Source: Sinorhizobium sp. B11
GTDB taxonomy: Bacteria; Pseudomonadota; Alphaproteobacteria; Rhizobiales; Rhizobiaceae
Assembly: GCA_039725955.1 (NCBI GenBank)
Contig: CP091034.1
Coordinates: 2,108,001 to 2,172,000 of the forward strand
Direction: 5' to 3'
DNA length: 64,000 nt
Part shown: positions 32,526 to 41,254 of the stretch, piece after piece
Position numbering within the stretch: position 1 is the first letter of the stretch
Layout: each line of letters starts with the position of its first letter
Notes under the pieces: model-generated
The model's input: the letters and a program-made list of their open reading frames with translations, nothing else
Told to the model about the DNA's origin: nothing
The model's database searches: none
Program-made: the position numbers and the translations under genes

Positions 32526-32900
32526 CTATCGCGGCCGTTCGGTCACGTCGCGGCTCATCCCCTTTTCCTTGAGCTCTTCTTCATAGGCGGAAAAGAGTTC
32601 GAAGCCGCGTTCGCCGAGTTCGCGCAGATAGGTCCAGGTAAATATGCCGGTATCATGCATGTCGTCGAAGCCGATGCGCACGGCATAGTTGCCCGTCGGG
32701 ATGACGGACACGATGGCGACATTGCGCTTGCCCGGCACCGTGACCTTCTGCCCTGGCCCGTGCCCCTGCACCTCGGCCGAGGGCGACAGTACGCGCAGCA
32801 GCTCGGCCGAGAGATCGAAGCTCTGGCCGTCATTGAAGCTTATCACCAGCCTCTGGCGGTCCTTCGAGATCCTGATTTCGGTCGGCCAGATATCGCTCAT
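32526..32900 (-). CDS. DUF971 family protein
   Basis: 124-residue protein starting MSDIWPTEIRISKDRQRLVI, with the conserved tail RIGFDDMHDTGIFTWTYLRELG. DUF971 (GBBH-like) domains occur in Fe-S assembly and Mo-cofactor contexts and in gamma-butyrobetaine hydroxylase. Function of stand-alone members is not settled. Divergent from moaA with a 136-bp gap, a neighbourhood that I take as a hint of a link to cofactor metabolism. ATG 32900 with GAGGAC upstream. Confidence 0.85.
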   Translation of the reverse strand: MSDIWPTEIRISKDRQRLVISFNDGQSFDLSAELLRVLSPSAEVQGHGPGQKVTVPGKRNVAIVSVIPTGNYAVRIGFDDMHDTGIFTWTYLRELGERGFELFSAYEEELKEKGMSRDVTERPR

Positions 32901-33036
32901 CTCAATGTCCTCTTCTGATGCGAGGAGTAGGCGCTGATCTTTTTCGGCGCAAGCGCAAATTCGCTTGATGCCGCGGCCTGTTTCCCTTGACGCCACAATA
33001 GCATATGCCCACATTGAAACGAGTACGGAGACAGAC

Positions 33037-34083
33037 GTGAACAGCAGTGTCGGAACGATTGGCAATGCCTCCCCGCTGGTAGCTGGTGCAGGACCGATGA
33101 TCGACCCCTTCGGTCGTGCGGTCACCTATCTGCGTGTCTCCGTCACGGACCGCTGTGATTTCCGCTGCACTTACTGCATGGCGGAAAACATGACCTTCCT
33201 GCCCAAGAAGGATCTGCTCACGCTGGAAGAGCTCGACCGGCTCTGTTCCGCCTTCATCGCCAAGGGTGTGCGCAAGATCAGGCTGACCGGCGGCGAGCCG
33301 CTGGTGCGCAAGAACATCATGCATCTGGTCCGCCAGCTTGGAAAACAGATCGGCTTCGGCCTCGACGAGCTGACGGTTACCACCAACGGTTCGCAGCTCG
33401 CACGCCATGCGCAGGAACTCTTTGAGTGCGGCGTGCGCCGCATCAACGTTTCGCTCGACACGCTCGATCCGGATAAATTCCGCAAGATCACCCGCTGGGG
33501 CGATTTCGCCAGGGTGATGGAAGGCATCGATGCAGCCCAGAAAGCCGGCCTGAAGATCAAGCTCAATGCCGTGGCGCTGAAGGATTTCAACGAGGCGGAG
33601 ATGCCGGACATGCTGCGCTTCGCGCATGGCCGCGGCATGGATCTCACCGTCATCGAAACCATGCCGATGGGTGAGATCGAAGAAGACCGTACCGACCAGT
33701 ACCTGCCGCTCTCCAAGCTGCGCGCCGATCTCGAACAGCAGTTTACGCTTGAAGATATCGATTACCAGACCGGCGGCCCTGCCCGCTATACCAGGGTCGC
33801 GGAGACCGGCGGCCGCCTCGGCTTCATCACCCCGCTGACCCATAATTTCTGCGAAAGCTGCAATCGCGTGCGCCTCACCTGCACCGGCACGCTCTACATG
33901 TGCCTCGGCCAGAATGACGCTGCCGACCTGCGCTCCGCCCTGCGTGCCACCGAAGATGACGGCCTGCTCCATGCGGCAATCGACGAGGCCATCACCCGCA
34001 AGCCCAAAGGCCATGATTTCATCATCGACCGTACCCATAAACGCCCGGCTGTCGCCCGGCACATGAGCGTTACGGGTGGGTGA
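33037..34083 (+). CDS. moaA: GTP 3',8-cyclase MoaA
   Basis: 348-residue radical SAM enzyme for the first step of molybdenum cofactor synthesis, converting GTP to 3',8-cyclo-GTP. The SAM-cluster motif CDFRCTYC is at residues 40-47. The second 4Fe-4S cluster is ligated by the Cys triad in FCESCNRVRLTCTG and LYMC. The protein ends in the functional Gly-Gly tail (SVTGG). GTG start at 33037 with GGAGA upstream matches related proteins (MNSSVGTIGNASPLV). Other Mo-cofactor genes (mobA, mobB) lie 6 kb away on the same strand. Confidence 0.95.
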   Translation: MNSSVGTIGNASPLVAGAGPMIDPFGRAVTYLRVSVTDRCDFRCTYCMAENMTFLPKKDLLTLEELDRLCSAFIAKGVRKIRLTGGEPLVRKNIMHLVRQLGKQIGFGLDELTVTTNGSQLARHAQELFECGVRRINVSLDTLDPDKFRKITRWGDFARVMEGIDAAQKAGLKIKLNAVALKDFNEAEMPDMLRFAHGRGMDLTVIETMPMGEIEEDRTDQYLPLSKLRADLEQQFTLEDIDYQTGGPARYTRVAETGGRLGFITPLTHNFCESCNRVRLTCTGTLYMCLGQNDAADLRSALRATEDDGLLHAAIDEAITRKPKGHDFIIDRTHKRPAVARHMSVTGG

Positions 34084-34086
34084 GGT

Positions 34087-34266
34087 CCGGTGCCGCGCAG
34101 CGGCAGCAATCGATCCAGTGAATCGATTGCCGGACCGAACGCCCGAAGCCATGCGAAGGGCCGGCAAAGGCCGGTGCCGCCCAGCGGCAGTAATCGATCC
34201 CGTGAATCGATTGCAGGACCGAACGCCGGCAGCCATGCGAAGGGTCGGCAAAGGCCGGTGCCGGCT
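34087..34266 (+). repeat. 84-bp tandem repeat, 2.1 copies, with internal palindromes
   Basis: Units start at 34087, 34171 and (partial) 34255, exactly 84 bp apart. Each full unit contains the inverted repeat GCAATCGAT-N7-ATCGATTGC or a one-base variant. 84 is divisible by three, so a frame stays open across both units into the GNAT gene. It is placed between the moaA stop and the GNAT start. Looks like a dispersed rhizobial intergenic repeat that duplicated in place. Confidence 0.8.
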
Positions 34267-34290
34267 GTGATCGACAGCCACGCCCCGACG

Positions 34291-34797
34291 ATGGAGGCCC
34301 GCCGCACCGACAGGCTGTTGCTGCGCCCGCCGACGTTGGAGGATCTTCCTTTTCTGACGGAACTGTTCGCAAGGCCTGAACTGGTGGCGCATCGACCCGT
34401 GCCCCAGCCGGATAGCGCCGAGGAAAGTGCTGCACGACTGGCAAGGGACATGGCGCATTGGAAGCAGCATGGCTTTGGCCGCTTTGCAGTCGTCGCCGAT
34501 GGTGAGCTGATCGGCTTTGGCGGAGTGACCGTGTCGAACGAGTTCGACGCTCTCAACCTTTCCTATCACCTCGATCCGCGAAGCTGGGGACACGGTTACG
34601 CAACCGAACTCGTTTCCGGCATTCTGGCCTTTGCCTTCGACGAACTGGGTGCCCGGCGGATTATCGGCCTGGTACGGCCGGCCAATCCAGCATCCCGCCG
34701 CGTTCTCGAGAAATGCGGCTTCGGCTTCGAGCGCGAACTCACGCTCCACGGTGCGCCAACGAACTTTTACAGCCTTCTATCCCCGAGCTCCGGATGA
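34291..34797 (+). CDS. GNAT-family acetyltransferase, RimJ/RimL type
   Basis: 168-residue acetyltransferase. Strand and acetyl-CoA region are visible in LSYHLDPRSWGHGYATELVS (a variant of the Q/RxxGxG/A loop), followed by ARRIIGLVRPANPASRRVLE and CGFGFERE, all as in RimJ/RimL-type N-acetyltransferases. Acceptor unknown. The start is uncertain. ATG 34291 has no good ribosome site. A frame upstream stays open through the 84-bp repeats to 34090. GTG at 34267 is another option. The repeat may have replaced the original 5' region. Confidence 0.8.
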   Translation: MEARRTDRLLLRPPTLEDLPFLTELFARPELVAHRPVPQPDSAEESAARLARDMAHWKQHGFGRFAVVADGELIGFGGVTVSNEFDALNLSYHLDPRSWGHGYATELVSGILAFAFDELGARRIIGLVRPANPASRRVLEKCGFGFERELTLHGAPTNFYSLLSPSSG

Positions 34798-34819
34798 GCG
34801 TCTTGCGCCTGGCGCGGCC

Positions 34820-35449
34820 CTATTCGAGGATCGGCACATGCGGCGCCGCCGACCGGGGCAAAACCCCGGTCAGCCGCGGATCGTCCGCGACCTCGATCAT
34901 GAATGCGTAGGGTTTGAAACCGGACCGCTGATAGAACGGCAGTGCATTCGGATGGTCGAAGTGGCAGGTGTGCACCCAGAGCCGCTCGATCGGATGCGCC
35001 CAGGCGATGGATAAAGCGTGATTCATGAGATAGCGCCCCGCCCCGGTGCCAATGGCGTTTTTGCCCACGCCGAAGAAGACCAGTTCACATTGGCCGGGCT
35101 GGCGAAAATCAAGTTCCAGCATACCGACTTGCCGGCCGTCCGAGAGCAGCACGTAGATCTCCACCAGGGGGTCGCCGATAATGGCCTTCAGCGCTTCATC
35201 GCTCATGACCAGTCGGGAAACCCACAGCCAGTCCTCGCCGATCGCCCGGAAGAGCTGCCGGTATGTCTGCGGATCGGGCGCCGGCATTCTCTCCAAGGAA
35301 AGCCCCGCGATATTCCTTGCCTCCCTCGGCAGCGGCTTCTCGGTCATTTCCAGGCAGGTGACGGCGTTGGCAAGCTTGCCCCGGGGAACCGCAGAATATC
35401 CCATCGGGAGCTCCGGGTTTGACTTATCTGGTTTTTCCGCAGTGCTCAT
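34820..35449 (-). CDS. GNAT-family acetyltransferase
   Basis: 209-residue acetyltransferase starting MSTAEKPDKSNPELPMGYSA. The GNAT core is in the C-terminal half, with the acetyl-CoA stretch FFGVGKNAIGTGAGRYLMNH and the terminal ALPFYQRSGFKPYAF. The acceptor substrate is unknown. Convergent with the previous acetyltransferase gene. ATG at 35449 chosen over the long frame from 35548 because the extra residues lack similarity to the fold. Confidence 0.8.
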   Translation of the reverse strand: MSTAEKPDKSNPELPMGYSAVPRGKLANAVTCLEMTEKPLPREARNIAGLSLERMPAPDPQTYRQLFRAIGEDWLWVSRLVMSDEALKAIIGDPLVEIYVLLSDGRQVGMLELDFRQPGQCELVFFGVGKNAIGTGAGRYLMNHALSIAWAHPIERLWVHTCHFDHPNALPFYQRSGFKPYAFMIEVADDPRLTGVLPRSAAPHVPILE

Positions 35450-35546
35450 GGTTCGTATATCCGCTGTGCTCGGTTCCAAGATATCTAACGGAGAACAGGA
35501 TTCGGCCATAGCATCAACACGGCGTGCCGCGGCTGATAGCCGGCAC

Positions 35547-35571
35547 AAAAAAAGCCCCGCGCGAGCGGGGC
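35547..35571 (-). terminator. Intrinsic terminator after the CsbD gene
   Basis: On the minus strand GCCCCGC-TCGC-GCGGGGC is followed by seven T. It lies 41 bp beyond the CsbD stop. Confidence 0.85.
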
Positions 35572-35611
35572 CAAGTCTATGTGAGTGGAAGACTATGATA
35601 TCGGATTGTTA

Positions 35612-35818
35612 TCAGTGCCAGGTCTGGCTGTCGTACCAGGTATCGACATCTTTGCGGATACGGTCCTTTTCGTAGCCGTAGCGTTCCTGCAGCTTGCCTT
35701 CGAGCTGTTCGCGGCGGCCGTTGATCTGGTCGAGGTCGTCGTCAGTGAGCTTGCCCCACTGTTCCCTAACCTTGCCCTTCATCTGCTTCCAGTTGCCTTC
35801 AACACGGTTCCAATCCAT
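35612..35818 (-). CDS. CsbD-family stress protein
   Basis: 68-residue CsbD-like protein (starts MDWNRVEGNWKQMKGKVREQ, family core WGKLTDDDLDQINGRREQLE). Small, abundant, helical proteins induced in stationary phase or general stress. No known activity. Own terminators on both sides, so monocistronic. Ribosome site AAAGGAG. Confidence 0.9.
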   Translation of the reverse strand: MDWNRVEGNWKQMKGKVREQWGKLTDDDLDQINGRREQLEGKLQERYGYEKDRIRKDVDTWYDSQTWH

Positions 35819-35873
35819 CGCGGTTCTCCTTTGTTGGACATGGTTGGAAAACGACCGGGTCGGCTAATTGTTC

Positions 35874-35905
35874 AAAAGAAAAACCCGCGGTTGGAAAACC
35901 GCGGG
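35874..35905 (-). terminator. Intrinsic terminator after the chemoreceptor gene
   Basis: Minus-strand stem CCCGCGGTT/AACCGCGGG with a TTCC loop, followed by TTTTTCTTTT. It is 32 bp beyond the chemoreceptor stop. Confidence 0.85.
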
Positions 35906-35936
35906 CTCTTTGTGATCTCATTGCCGATGCACTGAC

Positions 35937-38492
35937 TTAGGCAGCGCGGCCCGTCCAACGCCCTTCGGCGCGGCCATATCCATGCACCTCACCCTCCTCG
36001 CCGGTGCGGAAGCGGTTGACCTTGTCCGAGAGCATGTCGACGCGCTGGCGCAAGCCCTGGATCTCGGCATTGTTCTCTTCCACCATCGCCGCATTCTGCT
36101 GGGTAATCAGCTCGACGTCATGCACCGCCTTGCTGACCTCGTGAATGCCGGTCGATTGCTCGCCGGTGGCTGCCGAAATCTCGGAGACGAGGCGCTGCAC
36201 GCCGCCGACATGGGCGATGATTTCGGCAAGCGCCTGGCCGGTTTCCTCGACGAGTTGCACGCCGCTCTGCACCTGGCCGGAACTTGCCGAGATCAGTTCC
36301 TTGATCTCGCGGGCGGCCTTGGCGCAGCGCTGGGCGAGTTCGCGTACTTCCTGCGCCACCACGGCAAAGCCACGTCCCGCCTCGCCTGCCCGCGCGGCTT
36401 CCACGCCGGCGTTCAGTGCCAGCAGATTGGTTTGGAAGGCGATCTCGTCGATGACGCCGATGATGGTGGCGATCTTCTCGGACGAGCGGTTGATTTCGCT
36501 CATGGCGTCGACGGCCTTGGCGACCACTTCGCCGGAACGAGTTGCGAAAACCTGCGTCTCGTTGACCGAATGCGCGGTCTGCTTGGCGCGGTCGGCGGTG
36601 GAGCGCACGACGTCGCTCAGGTGTCGCAGCGCCCGCGAACTTTCCTCAAGGGCGGCCGCCTGCTGTTCGGTGCGGCGGGCAAGGTCGTCAGCCGAGGACG
36701 CGAGATTGCCCGTGCCGCCCTTGATCTCGACGGTGGCGCCACGCACATCGGCAAGCGTCTGGCGCAGTGCCTCGACGGCATGATTGTAGGTATCGGCCAT
36801 ATCGACGAAATCGGCGGCGAGATCGCGGCGCATGCCGATCTCGAGATTGCCCTCGGCCAGCGCATTCAGTACGTCGGAGAGCGCATGCAGCGCCTGCTTC
36901 TGCTCGGCCTCGATGCGAGCGCGTTCGGCGGCGCGGCGGCTTGCCTCATCGGCAGAGAGCGCACGGGCACTTTCGGCCTCCCTCTCGAGCCGGACATTTT
37001 CGACCGCCGCATCGCGGAAGACGGCAACCGAGCGCACCATGTCGCCAATCTCGTCGCCCCGGTTGCGGCCTTCGATGGCAACTTCGAGATCGCCATTTGC
37101 AAGCCGCGTCATCACCTCGGAGACGCGCTTCAGCGGGCCGCGCAGCGTCTCAACCAGCATCAGGCCGCCGACAATGGCAAGCAGCGTGCCGAGGATCATG
37201 GCAAAGACGGAAACATTGGCCGAACGCTCGCTGTCCTCCTTGCCGAGTTCCTGTGCCTGGCTGACGAACTGGCGAAGAGCGGCCATGGCGCCGGAAAGGA
37301 TTTCGGAGGATTGCTGGCGGGCCGCCTTCCAGTCCGCCGCAGCCTTCAGCATGTCGGCCGAACGAGAGGTCAGCGAAGCCGCAGCCGGGGCAATCTTGTC
37401 CGCAAAAGCCTTCATCACTGCATCATTTGCACCGAGCGCCGAGATCTTTCCGGCGGTTTCGGTCAGAGCCTTGAGGTCGGCAAGAACCACGTCCCGCGCG
37501 GCGGCATCACGCGCGCTCAGCATCTGGCTCACATGCACCTGCAACCGGTCGGCACCGTCGCGCACCTGGTCGACAGAGGTCAGAAGCTCGCGCTGTTCGG
37601 CAATACTCTTGTCGAGGCTGACGAAGCGGGCGGACGCCGTATCGCTGTTCTTGGCCGATTGCAGCGTCATCTGCCCCTCGGTGTTGACGAAGCCGGTCAG
37701 GAGCGGCGCCATGCCGGAGGCCTTCTCATCCGGTGTGCCGTTGCCCTTCAAGAGCGCATCGAGCTTGCCGGCCGTTTCGGCGACCTGTGCGATCAGCGGC
37801 TGGCCATCCTTGGAGACCATTTCCTTGGCGACAGCGAGCTGCTTCAGGATCTCGGCAATATGCTGCTGGGCGGCTTCGATCTGCTCCTCGGGCGTAAAGC
37901 CCATCTGGATGTCGACGCGCATCGCGCCCATGATATCTGTAAGCGACTTGAAGGCGGCAGAATCGTAGAGCAGCGCCTTGGCGAAGATTTCCTTGTCGGT
38001 GAAGTCCTTGCGCACCAGATCGGTCTGGCCGCCGGCTTCATCCGCAGCAGCCGAAATCGCCTGCACCGTCGTGTCGATGGCCGCAACGCTTGCATCCTCT
38101 GCCTGACGCAGGCTCCACAGCGTCTCCTGCTGCTTGCGCATGGCGGAGGCCAGGCCGCTGACTTCGGTCAGCTGGCTGCGCTGGTCGTCCGTCTTTAGCA
38201 GCCCGTTGAGGCGCAGCACGCCGCTCTCCTGTGCATCGATCGCCTTGCCGAAGCCGGTTTTGCTCGCATCCGACGGATCGGAGACGAACTCCTGCAGTGC
38301 CGCCTGCAGGTTCTCGAAATCGGAAATGTTTTCGATCGTGGCGCGCGTCACCGTCATGTGACCGTTCAGGATGTTGGCCGTGTGGTAGCCGAGGATGCCG
38401 ACGCCTGCGATCAGCACGACGAGCGGGATGACGAACAGCAGGACCTTGGTGACGATGCGACGGCTTTGCAGAAGTCGGTCGATGAAGTGCAT
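35937..38492 (-). CDS. Methyl-accepting chemotaxis protein
   Basis: 851-residue transmembrane chemoreceptor. N-terminal helix VLLFVIPLVVLIAGVGILGY (residues about 17-36), a large helical periplasmic region of about 390 residues, a second membrane segment (VFAMILGTLLAIVGGLMLVE near 440), and two HAMP-like units. The cytoplasmic signalling hairpin contains EIAFQTNLLALNAGVEAARA. No C-terminal CheR/CheB-tethering pentapeptide is seen (ends GRWTGRAA). The ligand cannot be told. The periplasmic region has no Cache signature that I can recognise. ATG at 38492 gives the natural cytoplasmic lead-in (MHFIDRLLQSRRIVTK). Expected at the cell pole with the Che system. Confidence 0.92.
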   Translation of the reverse strand: MHFIDRLLQSRRIVTKVLLFVIPLVVLIAGVGILGYHTANILNGHMTVTRATIENISDFENLQAALQEFVSDPSDASKTGFGKAIDAQESGVLRLNGLLKTDDQRSQLTEVSGLASAMRKQQETLWSLRQAEDASVAAIDTTVQAISAAADEAGGQTDLVRKDFTDKEIFAKALLYDSAAFKSLTDIMGAMRVDIQMGFTPEEQIEAAQQHIAEILKQLAVAKEMVSKDGQPLIAQVAETAGKLDALLKGNGTPDEKASGMAPLLTGFVNTEGQMTLQSAKNSDTASARFVSLDKSIAEQRELLTSVDQVRDGADRLQVHVSQMLSARDAAARDVVLADLKALTETAGKISALGANDAVMKAFADKIAPAAASLTSRSADMLKAAADWKAARQQSSEILSGAMAALRQFVSQAQELGKEDSERSANVSVFAMILGTLLAIVGGLMLVETLRGPLKRVSEVMTRLANGDLEVAIEGRNRGDEIGDMVRSVAVFRDAAVENVRLEREAESARALSADEASRRAAERARIEAEQKQALHALSDVLNALAEGNLEIGMRRDLAADFVDMADTYNHAVEALRQTLADVRGATVEIKGGTGNLASSADDLARRTEQQAAALEESSRALRHLSDVVRSTADRAKQTAHSVNETQVFATRSGEVVAKAVDAMSEINRSSEKIATIIGVIDEIAFQTNLLALNAGVEAARAGEAGRGFAVVAQEVRELAQRCAKAAREIKELISASSGQVQSGVQLVEETGQALAEIIAHVGGVQRLVSEISAATGEQSTGIHEVSKAVHDVELITQQNAAMVEENNAEIQGLRQRVDMLSDKVNRFRTGEEGEVHGYGRAEGRWTGRAA

Positions 38493-38803
38493 GGATGCGG
38501 CGCCTTGAAGCTGATGGTACCGTCCAGTCCGCAATCATTCCGGATGGTTCGGCGGCATCCTCCATCATGGAGAGTGGTCGCATATTTCGCTGAATCGGTT
38601 GATACAACCTTAATCGGCAACCGGAAGATTTGGGAATTATCCTTATATTTCTAATATTTGCCGCAACTGCACAAGGATTTGCTTTACCTTGCTGCAGGTT
38701 GTACTGCAGTGCAGCATCGAATTATCGGAAGTGTGGCATTCCTCCGATACCCTTGTCCGCCGTTCCCTTCTAAAAGGGCTTGTAAGGTAAGGGAATCTCC
38801 AGC
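38493..38803. other. Intergenic region between divergent chemoreceptor and DMT genes
   Basis: About 310 bp with no convincing gene. Contains an 8-bp palindrome ACTGCAGT near 38704-38711 and, next to the DMT ribosome site, the overlapping hairpins described at 38763. Confidence 0.6.
38763..38795 (+). promoter_or_regulatory. Overlapping hairpins around the DMT ribosome site
   Basis: TTCCCTT (38763-38769) is complementary both to AAGGG at 38774-38778 (tight CTAA loop) and to AAGGGAA at 38789-38795, the ribosome site of the DMT gene. The two pairings exclude each other, so the site could be masked or free. Confidence 0.35.
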
Positions 38804-39712
38804 ATGCCGCGATCACGCAATACCGAAGGCGCCATCTGCATGAGCATGGCGATGGCGGGCTTTTCCGCAAGCGACGCACTCTCCAAATCCGTCATAGCCT
38901 ACATGAATGCCGGCGAGATCATGTTTCTGCGTGGCCTCTTCACCAGCATCCTCGTCTATCTGATCGCCTGGAAGCTGGGCGCGCTACGGCCCTGGCGCGT
39001 CATGCTCAAGCCTGTCATCGCGCTGCGCATCGCCTGCGAGATCATCGCTGCCGTCACCTACATTACCGCCCTCGGCATGATGCCGATCGCCAATGCCTCG
39101 GCAATCCTCCAGTCGCTGCCGCTGGTCGTCACCTTCGGTGCGGCACTTTTCTTCAAGGAACCGGTCGGCTGGCGGCGCTGGCTGGCGATCCTCGTCGGCC
39201 TTGCCGGCGTCATGATCATCATCCGCCCCGGCCCGGAAGGTTTTACCGCGGCCGCCCTCCTCTGTGTCGCCAGTGTTGCCTCCACCGCCGGGCGCGACCT
39301 CGCCACCCGCGGCATCAGCAGGGATATTCCCTCGCTGATGATCACGACGGTCACGGCGGTCTCGGTCGCGATCTTCGGTGCGCTGATGATCCCTTTCCTC
39401 GGCGGCTGGGAACCGGTCAGCGTCACCTCGCTTTCGCATCTGCTGCTCGCCTCTGTGCTGGTGCTGGTCGGCTACCAGTCGGTCATCCTCGCCATGCGTA
39501 CTGGCGAAATCTCCTTCGTGGCGCCCTTCCGCTATACGAGCCTGATCTTCTCGTCCCTGCTCGGCTTCGTATTCTTTGCCGAACTGCCGGATTTCTGGAC
39601 GCTCGTGGGCGCCGCCATCGTTATCGCATCAGGCCTCTATACGTTCTATCGTGAGGCTAAGCGTCACGTGCCGCCGGTCGCCCAGGAATCGGCGCCCCGT
39701 TCGCCCGTGTGA
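38804..39712 (+). CDS. EamA/DMT-family transporter
   Basis: 302-residue inner-membrane transporter with ten hydrophobic helices in two EamA halves (first around GFSASDALSKSVIAYMNAGE, last around FFAELPDFWTLVGAAIVIAS). Family members export amino acids or metabolites. The substrate here is unknown. The following mobA gene starts 17 bp after the stop, so co-transcription with mobAB is likely, though not obviously functional. Confidence 0.88.
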   Translation: MPRSRNTEGAICMSMAMAGFSASDALSKSVIAYMNAGEIMFLRGLFTSILVYLIAWKLGALRPWRVMLKPVIALRIACEIIAAVTYITALGMMPIANASAILQSLPLVVTFGAALFFKEPVGWRRWLAILVGLAGVMIIIRPGPEGFTAAALLCVASVASTAGRDLATRGISRDIPSLMITTVTAVSVAIFGALMIPFLGGWEPVSVTSLSHLLLASVLVLVGYQSVILAMRTGEISFVAPFRYTSLIFSSLLGFVFFAELPDFWTLVGAAIVIASGLYTFYREAKRHVPPVAQESAPRSPV

Positions 39713-39729
39713 TCGTCAGAGGTACCGCC

Positions 39730-40359
39730 ATGACCGACTTCGTGCTCGACCAATCGACCATTCCAGGTGTCGTGCTGGCCGGCGGCCGCTCATCGCGCAT
39801 GGGCCGCGACAAGGCGGGCGTCATGCTCGGCGGCCGCAGCCTGCTTTCGCATGTCCTGGCTCGCCTCTCGCCGCAGACGGCGGAGATCGCCGTCAATGCC
39901 GACACAGCCGTCGGACACGACCTGCCCGTCGTCTCCGATCGTATTCGCGGCAAGGCGGGGCCAATGGCCGGAATCCACGCGGCCATGGTCTATGGCGCCG
40001 GCCTGCCCGCCACGCATGTCGTGACTGTCTCTGTCGATTGCCCCTTCTTTCCGGCTGACCTCGTTAGCCGGCTTATGAATGCGATAAGCCATCCCGAACA
40101 GATCGCCATTGCTGCCTCCGAGGGCCGCAGCCACCCGGTCTTCGGCCTCTGGCCGACCGCGCTCGCCGCCGATCTGGAAGAATGGGTCAAGGTTGACGAG
40201 AAGCGCCGCGTGCGCGACTTCCTCTTGCGTCATGACGTAACGGAAGTGCCATTCCCGCTGCATCCGACCCGCGCCAGCCTGCTCGATCCCTTCTTCAACA
40301 TCAACACGCCCGATGATCTAATCGAAGGCGAACGCTGGCTGGAGGCGCTGGGGGGATGA
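39730..40359 (+). CDS. mobA: Molybdenum cofactor guanylyltransferase MobA
   Basis: 209-residue nucleotidyltransferase that links GMP to Mo-molybdopterin to give the bis-MGD cofactor. The N-terminal GTP-binding loop VLAGGRSSRMGRDKA is at residues 15-29 and the later VSVDCPFFP carries the metal-binding Asp. ATG 39730 with AGAGG upstream. The gene ends 32 bp before mobB, with which it forms an operon. Confidence 0.92.
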   Translation: MTDFVLDQSTIPGVVLAGGRSSRMGRDKAGVMLGGRSLLSHVLARLSPQTAEIAVNADTAVGHDLPVVSDRIRGKAGPMAGIHAAMVYGAGLPATHVVTVSVDCPFFPADLVSRLMNAISHPEQIAIAASEGRSHPVFGLWPTALAADLEEWVKVDEKRRVRDFLLRHDVTEVPFPLHPTRASLLDPFFNINTPDDLIEGERWLEALGG

Positions 40360-40391
40360 AGCTAGATGGAGGGATGAAGGAAGGTGGGGCA

Positions 40392-40916
40392 ATGACGCAG
40401 AAAATCTTCGGCATCGCCGGCTGGAAGAACTCCGGCAAGACAGGTCTTGCGGTGCGCCTCGTCGAGGAATTCACCCGCCGCGGCTATCGCATTTCAACGA
40501 TCAAACATGCCCACCACGATTTCGACATCGACAAGGTCGGCGCTGACAGCTACCGCCACCGCCAGGCTGGCGCCCACGAGGTGACGATCGTCTCCGGCAC
40601 CCGCTACGCCATCATGCACGAGCTGCGTGGTGCGGCGGAGCCGAGCTTCGAGGAGATCCTGGCGCGGTTGGCGCCCTGCGATCTGGTACTCATCGAGGGC
40701 TACAAGCGCGAGCCGATCCCGAAGATCGAGGCGCGGCGGCTCGAATCGGCAAGGCGTGACCCGCTGGCGCCCGAGGACCCGCATATCGTGGCGATTGCGG
40801 CCGATCATGTGGTGGACGACGCGGCGGGTCTGGTGGTGTTTGATCTCGATGATACCGTCGCGATTGCCGATTTCGTGGCGCAAACAGTTGGGCTTGGGGC
40901 TCCGGTTGGCGTTTGA
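40392..40916 (+). CDS. mobB: Molybdopterin-guanine dinucleotide biosynthesis protein MobB
   Basis: 174-residue P-loop GTPase. Walker A is GWKNSGKT at residues 8-15, followed by the MobB-typical STIKHAHHDFDIDKVGADS. A late LVLIEGYKREPIPKIEARR is also conserved in the family. MobB binds MobA and GTP and aids cofactor maturation. ATG at 40392 (AAGGAAGGTGGGG upstream) preferred over 40356, which overlaps mobA. Confidence 0.92.
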   Translation: MTQKIFGIAGWKNSGKTGLAVRLVEEFTRRGYRISTIKHAHHDFDIDKVGADSYRHRQAGAHEVTIVSGTRYAIMHELRGAAEPSFEEILARLAPCDLVLIEGYKREPIPKIEARRLESARRDPLAPEDPHIVAIAADHVVDDAAGLVVFDLDDTVAIADFVAQTVGLGAPVGV

Positions 40917-40971
40917 GGAAAGGTATGAGACGGCGGCCTCCGGAATCGGGTGTGTTGTTTTCTGCTCACGG

Positions 40972-41178
40972 CGTGCCGTGGGACGCCCCCCTCTGGCCTG
41001 CCGGCCATCTCCCCCACAAGGGTGGAGATCGACAAGCGGGCTGACCTTTGCGTCTCTCTACCGCTTTGCCGGGCTGCAACGCTAACAGTTTGGGGACGCC
41101 GGTGCGCCCAGCCAATCTCCACCCTTGTGGGGGAGATGGCCGGCAGGCCAGAGGGGGGTGCCACACGGCACGCGCCCT
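40972..41178. repeat. Large inverted repeat of rhizobial intergenic type
   Basis: 44-base arms at 40986-41029 and 41115-41158 are exact reverse complements, and weaker complementarity extends outward to about 40972 and 41178. About 85 bases separate the arms. This fills the 338-bp gap between mobB and the OmpA-family gene, which are convergent. A transcript would form a very stable stem and may end both units. It may instead be two copies of a dispersed repeat in opposite orientation. Confidence 0.8.
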
Positions 41179-41254
41179 CGCTCTTCCCAGAAAATCCAAA
41201 AAGAAAGGGCGAGGCCTCGCGACCTCGCCCTCCTCATAACAGTCCGGCGCCCTC

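Noticed and set aside
34087..34266. Repeat considered as a CRISPR fragment
   Set aside because: Units are contiguous without spacers, 84 bp long, and no cas genes are present.
34090..34290. N-terminal extension of the GNAT protein through the 84-bp repeats
   Set aside because: The sequence is purely repeat-derived, with no ribosome site at 34090. Kept only as a finding.
35982..38198. Very long plus-strand frame opposite the chemoreceptor gene
   Set aside because: High-GC shadow. The minus-strand frame has the complete chemoreceptor signature.
38700..38716. Sequence around ACTGCAGT resembling a quorum-sensing lux/tra box
   Set aside because: Only the central 8 bp are symmetric and no LuxR or LuxI gene is present.
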